From Chloroflexota bacterium (lineage in GTDB: Bacteria > Chloroflexota > Dehalococcoidia > DSTF01 > JACRBR01), in the NCBI GenBank assembly GCA_025355835.1, contig JANXYW010000032.1, positions 1 to 6,161 of the forward strand: a DNA stretch of 6,161 nucleotides, read 5' to 3'. A program made the position numbers and the translations under genes. The notes beneath the pieces were generated by a model that had not been told where the DNA came from, did no database searches, and saw only the letters and a program-made list of their open reading frames with translations. Positions 1-4,918 of the stretch are shown in pieces. Each line of letters starts with the position of its first letter. Position 1 is the first letter of the stretch.

Positions 1-1
1 G

Positions 2-817
2 GAGCTGCTGGACGCGGAGTACGTGATCAACGAAGGCGGCTGGGGCACGGCCGAGGTGTTCGGCGTGCGGCGTCCCGCGTTCAACTGCTCGATCAGCGAG
101 AAGGGGCCGCTCTGGTTGAAGCTTATTGCTGAAGGACGGCCGGGACATGGCTCCGTGCCGCATCCGGACAACGCGCTCGATCGCCTGGTGCGGGCGATGC
201 GCAAGATCCAGGACTGGTCGCGGCCCGTGACGGTGGTGCCAGAACTGACGGAGTACTTCGACCGCTTGTATCGCAACCGTGTGCTGGTCGATGTGCCATC
301 ACAGGCGTCGATGGAGAAGCTCGCCGACGGCAACCTCGTCGCAAGGGCGCTCCTGACCAACACCGTGAGCGCAACGACGATGCACTCCGGGATGAAGCAC
401 AACGTGATCCCGGGCATCGCCGAAGCAACGCTCGACTGCCGGCTGCTGCCCGGGCAAGATCACGCGGCGTTCACGCAGGAGATCCGCGACATCATCGGCG
501 ACCCGAAGGTGCGCGTCGAGACCGTGTTCGCGTCGAGTACGCCGTCGTCGCCGATCGCGACGGAGCTGTTCGGCATCATCGAGGACGTCGTGCGCGACCA
601 CGTCGAAGAGGCGCTCGTGCTGCCGAGCGTGTCGGCGGGCTTCACGGACTCGCGCGTGTTCCGCCAGCACGGCATCACGTCGTACGGCTTCATCCCGTAC
701 CTGCTGGAGCAGACCGACGCCATGACCGTCCACGGCCACAACGAGCGGATCACGATCGAGAACCTGCGCCTCGGCTGTCAGGTGCTGTTCGAGACGATCC
801 GGCGGTTGGTGTCGTAG
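2..817 (+). CDS. M20-family metallopeptidase, C-terminal part (5' end outside window)
   Basis: This is a zinc-dependent aminoacylase, carboxypeptidase or dipeptidase-like enzyme of the M20 family (ArgE/DapE/CPS1 relatives). These cytoplasmic enzymes cleave peptides or N-acyl amino acids. The frame is open from base 2 and gives 271 codons to a TAG stop; an internal GTG at 23 is not the real start because the reading frame continues upstream to the edge. Visible signatures are the segment AEYVINEGGWG near the beginning, typical of the region around an M20 metal ligand, then GRPGHGSVPHPDNAL, the start of the inserted dimerisation (lid) domain with its conserved His. Next come SGMKHNVIPG and LDCRLLPGQD, closing the lid domain, then SAGFTDSRVFR, and finally VHGHNERI, which carries the last metal-binding His. 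Roughly the first 170 to 190 residues of the usual 440 to 460 are missing, including the first metal ligands. Substrate cannot be told from what is visible. The gene is followed by a repeat-rich gap, so it is probably the last gene of its transcript. Confidence 0.93.
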   Translation, partial: ELLDAEYVINEGGWGTAEVFGVRRPAFNCSISEKGPLWLKLIAEGRPGHGSVPHPDNALDRLVRAMRKIQDWSRPVTVVPELTEYFDRLYRNRVLVDVPSQASMEKLADGNLVARALLTNTVSATTMHSGMKHNVIPGIAEATLDCRLLPGQDHAAFTQEIRDIIGDPKVRVETVFASSTPSSPIATELFGIIEDVVRDHVEEALVLPSVSAGFTDSRVFRQHGITSYGFIPYLLEQTDAMTVHGHNERITIENLRLGCQVLFETIRRLVS

Positions 818-828
818 CCCTTCGAAGG

Positions 829-857
829 TTCACCACAGAGGCACAGAGAACCGGAGG
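829..857. repeat. CACAGAG-type dispersed intergenic repeat
   Basis: The sequence TTCACCACAGAGGCACAGAG starts 12 bases after the peptidase stop codon and contains CACAGAG twice (834-840 and 842-848), an 8-base period. From general familiarity, near-identical strings of the form ACCACAGAGxCACAGAG occur outside genes in many unrelated bacterial genomes. Its function is unknown. Only one copy lies in this window, so its repeat nature cannot be shown here. Confidence 0.5.
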
Positions 858-872
858 TTTTGTCGGTTGTAG

Positions 873-892
873 GGGCACGGCGCGCCGTGCCC
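873..892. repeat. 20-bp perfect palindrome (REP-like), preceded by GTAGG
   Basis: GGGCACGGCG is followed directly by its exact reverse complement CGCCGTGCCC, with the centre between 882 and 883. It is preceded by the bases GTAG. As RNA it would form a strong hairpin whose loop uses the central bases. There is no T-run after it (TTCTCGC follows), so it is not a classical intrinsic terminator, although it sits 56 bases past the peptidase stop. The GTAGGG prefix is shared with the inverted repeat at 3373-3398, which suggests one family of dispersed elements. Confidence 0.75.
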
Positions 893-943
893 TTCTCGCA
901 ACGGCGACGTACGCGCCGATCCGTGCACTAGGTGAATGGAGCG

Positions 944-958
944 CGGGCGCCCCGCCCG
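944..958. repeat. Short GC-rich hairpin, REP-like
   Basis: CGGGCG (944-949) pairs perfectly with CGCCCG (953-958) across a three-base CCC loop. The surrounding text, GGAGCGCGGGCGCCCCGCCC, resembles dispersed elements I associate with GC-rich environmental genomes. There is no T-tract, so a terminator role is not supported. In DNA this rich in G and C a six-base stem could also be chance. Confidence 0.4.
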
Positions 959-1135
959 TCCCACGCGCGAACAGTGCCTGTTTCCCGCATTCAGCCAGCT
1001 CGTTCGACCGGAGCTGAAGCTTCTCCGCTACGAAGCGCGTCCTTGCCCATCTCTCGCTTGTAGCTTCGCCGTTCTTTATGGTTAGGCGACAACGAGCGCA
1101 CCTGCGCTGCGCGCGGGACACGGGGAGACGTAACA

Positions 1136-1885
1136 ATGGGTATCGATGACATCAAGCTGGTTGGGGTGATGGGCGGCGGCGTGATGGGCGGCGGCATTGC
1201 GCAGACGTTCGCGGCGCACGGATTCACGACGATCATCCGCGACCTCAACGACGATCTGATCGAGAAGACGCGCGCATCGATGGTGGAAGGGCGGTTCGGG
1301 CTGAACGGCGCCGTCGAACGCGGCAAGATGACGAAGGCCGACTACGACGCGACGATGGCGCGCTTCTCGTTCACGCAGAACATCCGCGACCTCAGCGACT
1401 GCGATCTGATTATCGAAGCCGTACCCGAGAACCTGGAGTTGAAGAAGACCGTGTTCGCAGAGCTCGATGCGGCCGTCAACCACAGCGCGATCTTCGCGAC
1501 GAATACGTCGGGGTTCTCGATCGGCGACGTGAACAAGGCGGTGTCGCGGCGCGATCGGTTCATCGGATTTCACTGGTTCAGCCCGGCGTTCATCATGAAG
1601 CCCGTCGAGATCATCTACGCGCCCGAGACATCGGAGGAGACGATCGCGACGATGGAGGCCGTCGGCAAACAGCTCGACAAAGTAACGATTCGCGTAAAGG
1701 ACGCCCCCGGCAAGTACGGATTCGTCGCGAACCGCATCTACTTCGCCATGGTCGCCGAGGCGCGCAAGGTGCTCGACGAAGGCATCGCCAGCGCCGACGA
1801 CATCGATACGGTGATGAAGCTCGGCTACAACTGGCCCGTCGGCCCACTTGGCATGACGAAAGGCGCCCGCGGCGGCTGGCAGTGA
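1136..1885 (+). CDS. 3-hydroxyacyl-CoA dehydrogenase, short C-terminal domain
   Basis: The family oxidises (3S)-3-hydroxyacyl-CoA to 3-oxoacyl-CoA with NAD+, in beta-oxidation or butyrate-type metabolism, in the cytoplasm. The 249-aa protein has the Rossmann motif GxGxxG at residues 13-18 (within GVMGGGVMGGG), Asp36 after the second strand, which favours NAD over NADP, and EAVPENLELK at 94-103. It has Ser125 in TNTSG, the catalytic His146 in GFHWFSP, Glu158 in KPVEII and Asn199 in ANRIYF. The NAD domain spans about 6-185 and the C-terminal domain begins near 193. That domain normally continues about 40 residues beyond the PxGPLEL motif. Here the motif reads WPVGPLGM and the protein stops ten residues later at GARGGWQ. 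No frame downstream restores the missing part. A good GGGGAG ribosome-binding site lies 8 bases before the ATG. It resembles PaaH/FadB2/Hbd enzymes, but the exact substrate is not readable. It may be co-transcribed with the PHP gene 37 bases downstream. Confidence 0.9.
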   Translation: MGIDDIKLVGVMGGGVMGGGIAQTFAAHGFTTIIRDLNDDLIEKTRASMVEGRFGLNGAVERGKMTKADYDATMARFSFTQNIRDLSDCDLIIEAVPENLELKKTVFAELDAAVNHSAIFATNTSGFSIGDVNKAVSRRDRFIGFHWFSPAFIMKPVEIIYAPETSEETIATMEAVGKQLDKVTIRVKDAPGKYGFVANRIYFAMVAEARKVLDEGIASADDIDTVMKLGYNWPVGPLGMTKGARGGWQ

Positions 1886-1889
1886 TTGG

Positions 1890-1917
1890 CTAGGTTCTAG
1901 GTTTTGGGTTCTACGTC
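1890..1917. repeat. Four degenerate 7-nt units (CTAGGTT type)
   Basis: Four successive 7-base units read CTAGGTT, CTAGGTT, TTGGGTT and CTACGTC. The first two are identical, the third has two changes and the last is decayed. They fill most of the 37 bases between the dehydrogenase stop and the PHP start and are clearly less GC-rich than the flanking genes. They look like a small heptameric tandem repeat. Such arrays can vary in copy number between strains. No function can be assigned. Confidence 0.6.
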
Positions 1918-1922
1918 CCGCT

Positions 1923-2510
1923 TTGCTGATTGACCTCCACTGCCACACGAAAGTGATGTCGCCGTGCAGCGCGCTGACGCCGGACGCGCTCGTGCGCGCT
2001 GCGATCGCGCGCGGTCTCGACGGCGTGTGCATCACCGAGCACGATGCGTTGTGGCCGGCCGCCGAGATCGCCCGCGTCGCCGACGAGATGCAGTTCCTCG
2101 TGCTCCGGGGTATGGAAGTGACGACCGAAGTCGGCCACGTGCTGGTGTTCGGCATGGACTATCACGATCCGGCGATGGCCGTGCTCTCCGAGCTACAGCG
2201 CATCGTTCGAGGCGAGGGCGCGCTGATGTTTCTCGCGCACCCGAGCCGGCGCTACGGCACCCTGCCGCCCGACGATCTCTCGTTCGTGTTCGATTCGGTC
2301 GAAGTGCAGAACGGCACCGAAGGCATGCTTCAGAACGACAACGCGGCCGGTCTGGCGCGCGGGCTGCGGCTCCCGGGCATCGGCGGCAGCGATGCACATT
2401 CGGTGCGAGAAGTTGGGATCTGTGCCACGGAGTTCTCGGGCAGCGTGACGGACGAAGCGTCGTTTGTGGCCGCGCTGCGCGCCGGCGAGTATCGCGCGCG
2501 GCGGGTCTAA
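1923..2510 (+). CDS. PHP-superfamily metal-dependent hydrolase
   Basis: This small stand-alone PHP protein (195 aa) is related to the phosphoesterase domain of DNA polymerase III alpha subunits and to histidinol-phosphatase-type enzymes. The fold binds two or three metals in a short barrel and usually hydrolyses phosphoesters. Metal ligands are visible in order: His6 and His8 in DLHCHT, Glu39-His40-Asp41 in CITEHD, Glu65 in RGMEVTT, His72 in GHVLVF, His106 in AHPSR, and Asp157 and His159 in GGSDAHS. The C-terminal part EFSGSVTDEASFVAALRAGEY matches the ending typical of PHP proteins of this class, so the protein looks complete. The TTG at 1923 is chosen because it places DLHCHT at residues 4-9; any later start removes the first metal ligands, and no ATG or GTG lies upstream in frame. 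There is no clear Shine-Dalgarno sequence, so translation may depend on the upstream gene. Substrate is unknown: a nucleotide, phosphosugar or other phosphoester is possible. Confidence 0.9.
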   Translation: MLIDLHCHTKVMSPCSALTPDALVRAAIARGLDGVCITEHDALWPAAEIARVADEMQFLVLRGMEVTTEVGHVLVFGMDYHDPAMAVLSELQRIVRGEGALMFLAHPSRRYGTLPPDDLSFVFDSVEVQNGTEGMLQNDNAAGLARGLRLPGIGGSDAHSVREVGICATEFSGSVTDEASFVAALRAGEYRARRV

Positions 2511-2580
2511 CTCGGAGGCGGCCGTACCCAATCGCCGCTGTCCGACCTCCCCGTGCAACAAGCCGAATTCCCGGCCCAGT

Positions 2581-2627
2581 CCCCTCTCCACGTCGTGGAG
2601 AGGGGTGCCCGAAGGGCGGGGTGAGGT
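2581..2627. repeat. 25-bp near-perfect palindrome plus conserved GGGTGAGG-type tail
   Basis: CCCCTCTCCACG (2581-2592) is mirrored exactly by CGTGGAGAGGGG (2594-2605) around a single central T. A second mini-hairpin GCCC-GAA-GGGC (2607-2617) and the tail GGGGTGAGGT follow. The combination of a CCCCTCTCC palindrome and an AGGGCGGGGTGAGG tail is, as far as I recall, a widespread intergenic element of many GC-rich genomes. It lies 70 bases after the PHP stop. Without a T-run it is a REP-like element more than a textbook terminator, though the hairpin could slow or protect RNA ends. One long open frame runs through it only because the element lacks stops. Confidence 0.75.
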
Positions 2628-2713
2628 GCCGCGCCTGCCGCCCAGACTCAGGTCGGCCATTCAGGGCGATCTGCCTGCAACATTCCGGGCTGTTAAGCGA
2701 TATCCCCAGTGAG

Positions 2714-3319
2714 ATGACAAGCTTCTTCAAGCGACGCGGCAGCATCGGTTCGCTCGGCTCCAATCACGAGCGCGAGCGCGAGTTGATGGCGCGCATCCGC
2801 GATCGGCACGACGAGGGTCAAGAACAAGGCAGCATCATCGACGCGATGATCGCGGAGTGCCGGATGCGCGTCGCGTCGCGCCCGGCTGATGCATCCTGGC
2901 GGTTCTATCTCGGACGCTTCCTCATGGCCGCCGGGGATCCCGTCGAGGCACGCGACGAACTCGAGGCAGCGGCGCTCGCTGATCCGCTCGATCCGCGCAT
3001 TCACACGCACCTCGGCCTGTGGTACGAAGCGGCGCTGCTCGCCGCGTGCGAAGAGCGCGTGCACGTCGACCTTCCGCCACTCGCGGGACCGCATCTCAGC
3101 GCCAGCGCGGGGCGGTTCGCCCGGCTCGACGAGCAACTTCCGGTGGCGGCGCTGGCATCGCGCGCGGAAGCGTTCTTCGAAGCGGCCTTGCGATTCAAGC
3201 TGCCGCGCGAGGACGCGCGATATCTGGAGCGACACCTCGAACTGGTGCGCACGCAACCGTTCCTTGCGCCGCAAGCAGAAGCGCAGGAGAAGGCCGCGTT
3301 CGTCGCGCGCACGGCCTGA
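2714..3319 (+). CDS. TPR-like repeat protein of unknown function
   Basis: The 201-aa protein is not a member of a family I can name. Residues 57-91 fit the tetratricopeptide consensus well: Leu66, Gly67, Leu70, Gly74-Asp75, Ala79, Leu83, Ala86 and Pro91 stand at positions 7, 8, 11, 15-16, 20, 24, 27 and 32 of the repeat. A second unit begins at 92 (Leu100, Gly101, Tyr104) but its second helix appears to be displaced by an insert of about 38 residues, rich in Pro and Gly, and resumes around AEAFFEAAL (151-159). The N-terminus FFKRRGSIGSLGS and the following helix 18-55 are charged. There is no signal peptide or membrane segment, so it is probably a cytoplasmic scaffold or protein-binding protein. 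The ATG at 2714 is preferred because the frame upstream passes through the repeat element and the PHP gene in a shadow frame. The ribosome-binding site is poor (only GTGAG touching the ATG), so the start is less certain than the frame. Confidence 0.75.
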   Translation: MTSFFKRRGSIGSLGSNHERERELMARIRDRHDEGQEQGSIIDAMIAECRMRVASRPADASWRFYLGRFLMAAGDPVEARDELEAAALADPLDPRIHTHLGLWYEAALLAACEERVHVDLPPLAGPHLSASAGRFARLDEQLPVAALASRAEAFFEAALRFKLPREDARYLERHLELVRTQPFLAPQAEAQEKAAFVARTA

Positions 3320-3372
3320 CCCCCATCCCGCAACCGAATCTCAATACACCCACGATGTGGCTTCGCGAGGCC

Positions 3373-3398
3373 GTAGGGACGCACCTTCAGGTCCGTCC
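3373..3398. repeat. Imperfect REP-like inverted repeat with GTAGGG prefix
   Basis: GGACGCACCT (3377-3386) pairs with AGGTCCGTCC (3389-3398) across two bases, with one C-C mismatch between 3382 and 3393. The preceding GTAGG matches the prefix of the palindrome at 873-892, where a similar GTAGGGG leads into a perfect inverted repeat. The mismatch suggests an older, decaying copy. No T-tract follows. Confidence 0.6.
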
Positions 3399-3492
3399 TC
3401 CCGTGTGGCGTCGACGCCGCGAATCCAGAAGACAGTGGTTAGTTCGCCACGAACGCCGATCGCGTACGTCCGACAACTTGGTGCTCGAACGA

Positions 3493-3512
3493 GGGCAGTC
3501 TTCGGACTGCCC
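3493..3512. repeat. 8-bp perfect hairpin with cUUCGg tetraloop
   Basis: GGGCAGTC (3493-3500) and GACTGCCC (3505-3512) pair perfectly around TTCG. As RNA this is the unusually stable C(UUCG)G tetraloop. It stands 173 bases beyond the TPR-like stop and about 120 bases before the next start. There is no U-run, so it may be a transcript-end stabiliser, a terminator of the non-canonical kind, or another dispersed element. It reads as a hairpin on either strand, but the UUCG loop forms only in RNA copied in the plus direction (CGAA in the other). Confidence 0.6.
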
Positions 3513-3581
3513 CGACACGATCTGATCGGCCCGTTCTTCGCTTGCGGCTCGTCGCTCAATAGGAAATTGCGGCTGCGTCTG

Positions 3582-3593
3582 TTAGCCTTACGC
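3582..3593 (+). promoter_or_regulatory. Candidate -10 region, TTAGCCTTACGC
   Basis: TAGCCT (3583-3588) fits the TAnnnT form of a -10 box and lies 44 bases before the ATG of the Tat-exported protein. The same string, as CTAGCCTTAACGC, occurs at 5916-5928, 36 bases before another plus-strand gene. No -35 box is seen at 16-18 bases upstream. The support is therefore recurrence and position only. Confidence 0.3.
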
Positions 3594-3618
3594 GTCACAT
3601 TGCTGCGAGGTTGAGGGC

Positions 3619-3626
3619 AAGGAGGT
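3619..3626 (+). promoter_or_regulatory. Full-length Shine-Dalgarno, AAGGAGGT
   Basis: AAGGAGGT matches the anti-Shine-Dalgarno end of 16S rRNA across all eight bases and ends six bases before the ATG at 3633. It fixes the start of the Tat-exported protein and suggests efficient translation, unlike the weak sites of the PHP and TPR-like genes. Confidence 0.85.
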
Positions 3627-3632
3627 CGGGCG

Positions 3633-4808
3633 ATGAGCAGCGACTCCATTCTTGAACGCGCGCTGACCAGACGGCGCTTCATCGCTGCGTCCGCTATCAC
3701 GGCGGGCGCCGCTGCGGTGACGCTCGGCATCGGCCCGTGCGATCCGCGGTTGATCCGCAAGATCCAGCAGGACAAGGACGCAGTGGCGCCGCACCACACC
3801 GTCTGGGTGTGGCAGTTCTCGGCGGACGGCGCACTCGCGGCGGTCGCATCGGCGTTGCAGGGCAAAGGCCTCGGTGTCATCGTCAAGACGCATGACGGCA
3901 TCGAGTGGATGTCGAAGTACGACACAGCGCCGGACGCCATCACAGGCGTTGACCGCGTACGGAACGTGGCGCGCTACTTCGAGGATCGCGGCATTCCGTT
4001 CCACGCGTGGGCGGTGCCGAAGGGCGTCGATCCACCGCGTGAGGCGCAAATGGCGGCCGATGTGCTCGCCGCAGGGGCGCGGAGCCTCGTGCTCGATCTT
4101 GAGGGCTCGTCGGGGTTCTGGGTGGGCAACGCTGACGATGCGCGCCAATACGGCGACGAACTGCGGCGGCTCTCGCCGTACGGGCGCGTCGATATCTCGA
4201 TCGATCCGCGACCGTGGCGGATCAACCTCGTGCCGATGACGGAGTTCGTCGCGATGAGCGACGGCATCTGGCCGCAGTTGTACTGGGATACGTTCGACAC
4301 GCCGGGTAACATCGAGGGCTACGCTGCGGCCGGGTACGCGCCGCCGGGCGGCAGCATCACGCCGGAGTTCCTTCTCGAAGCGACGCAGAAGATCCTGAGG
4401 CCGTACGAGCGCGAGGTGATCCCCGTCGGTCAGGGCGCCGCGGCCGACCCGACGACGTGGGCGCGTTTCGCGCATCATGCGTGGGATCTCGAGATGTACT
4501 CCATCTCGGTCTGGCGTTTGGGCGTCACGGCAGCGACCACGGTGAAGTATCTCTCGGACAACCCGCCCGGCCAGGAGCCGAAGGCGCCGCCCGCGACGCC
4601 GACACCAACCGCAACGCCGACGGCGAACAAGACCGGAACGCGCACGCCGACATCGACCAGAACGCCGCAAGGTACGAGCACGCCGCCAGGCACGTCTACG
4701 CCGACACAAACTTCCGTGCCATCGACTGCGACGCGCACACCGACTCCCAGCTTGACGGCCACGCGAACCGCAACAGGAACGGCGACAGCGACGCCGATAG
4801 GACCGTAG
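3633..4808 (+). CDS. Tat-exported protein with TIM-barrel-like domain and Thr/Pro-rich tail
   Basis: The 391-aa protein begins with a twin-arginine signal: TRRRFIAAS at 12-20, then a hydrophobic stretch to about residue 34. Cys36 follows, but the Pro before it makes a lipobox unlikely. The mature part alternates strands and helices in a way that suggests a (beta/alpha)8 barrel: TVWVWQF (56-62), GVIVKTHDG (81-89), IPFHAWAVPKG (121-131), SLVLDLEG (151-158), RVDISIDPRPW (185-195), GIWPQLYWDTF (211-221), VIPVGQG (262-268) and MYSISVWRLG (288-297). Asp155 and Glu157 at the end of strand 4 are placed where glycoside hydrolases carry catalytic acids, as in GH25-like lysozymes, but I cannot assign a family. 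Residues 312-391 form a disordered tail in which 28 of the 70 residues 321-390 are Thr, mixed with Pro, Ala and Ser. It has no sorting signal or membrane anchor, and may be a glycosylated spacer. An extracytoplasmic or cell-surface role is inferred. Confidence 0.85.
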   Translation: MSSDSILERALTRRRFIAASAITAGAAAVTLGIGPCDPRLIRKIQQDKDAVAPHHTVWVWQFSADGALAAVASALQGKGLGVIVKTHDGIEWMSKYDTAPDAITGVDRVRNVARYFEDRGIPFHAWAVPKGVDPPREAQMAADVLAAGARSLVLDLEGSSGFWVGNADDARQYGDELRRLSPYGRVDISIDPRPWRINLVPMTEFVAMSDGIWPQLYWDTFDTPGNIEGYAAAGYAPPGGSITPEFLLEATQKILRPYEREVIPVGQGAAADPTTWARFAHHAWDLEMYSISVWRLGVTAATTVKYLSDNPPGQEPKAPPATPTPTATPTANKTGTRTPTSTRTPQGTSTPPGTSTPTQTSVPSTATRTPTPSLTATRTATGTATATPIGP

Positions 4809-4836
4809 CCGCCGACCAATGTGCGATCCGGAACCG

Positions 4837-4851
4837 AGTCCCGGCCGGACT
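4837..4851. terminator. Weak hairpin between convergent genes
   Basis: AGTCC (4837-4841) and GGACT (4847-4851) pair across CGGCC in the 110-base gap between the convergent Tat-protein and SDR genes. A bidirectional terminator would be expected here, but the stem is short and neither strand has a U-tract after it. Termination may be factor-dependent instead. Confidence 0.25.
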
Positions 4852-4918
4852 GCGCCGCGTGAGAAGGAGGAACCGTCGAAATGCGGGTTTCTTCAACGCG
4901 CGCGGCGGCCGGTTGTGC

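Larger units (their letters stand above)
818..1135. other. Gene-free stretch with three repeat-like modules
   Basis: This gap of 318 bases separates the peptidase from the dehydrogenase. I see no credible coding frame. It begins with TTCGAA and a CACAGAG tandem motif, continues with a 20-bp perfect palindrome and a GC-rich hairpin (each listed separately), and ends with a less GC-rich leader. A TATGGT at 1077-1082 fits a TAnnnT -10 box, but no -35 box stands at proper spacing, so the promoter for the next gene is only guessed. The last bases hold a GGGGAG ribosome-binding site (1122-1127) for that gene. Confidence 0.7.
3320..3632. other. Gene-free stretch with two hairpins and a candidate promoter
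   Basis: These 313 bases between the TPR-like gene and the Tat-exported protein show no convincing coding frame. They contain an imperfect inverted repeat (3377-3398), a hairpin with a TTCG loop (3493-3512), a pair of 8-base direct repeats TTGCGGCT (3542-3549 and 3567-3574, 25 bases apart), a TAGCCT box and a very strong ribosome-binding site for the next gene. No tRNA or riboswitch fold was recognised. Confidence 0.65.

Noticed and set aside
873..892. Intrinsic terminator after the peptidase gene
   Set aside because: The palindrome is perfect, but no T-tract follows on either strand and its features fit a dispersed repeat better.
1082..2155. Long open minus-strand frame of 357 codons opposite the dehydrogenase and PHP genes
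   Set aside because: It spans two well-recognised genes and their gap, has no recognisable domain, and is rich in Arg, Asp, His and Val as expected for a shadow of GC-rich codons.
1964..2713. N-terminal extension of the TPR-like gene by 250 codons
   Set aside because: This part lies in a shadow frame of the PHP gene and then runs through the intergenic palindrome. The real protein most likely begins at 2714.
3588..4709. Long open minus-strand frame of 373 codons opposite the Tat-protein gene
   Set aside because: Its composition is almost entirely Arg-rich low complexity, it has no motif, and the plus-strand frame has a Tat signal and a perfect ribosome-binding site.
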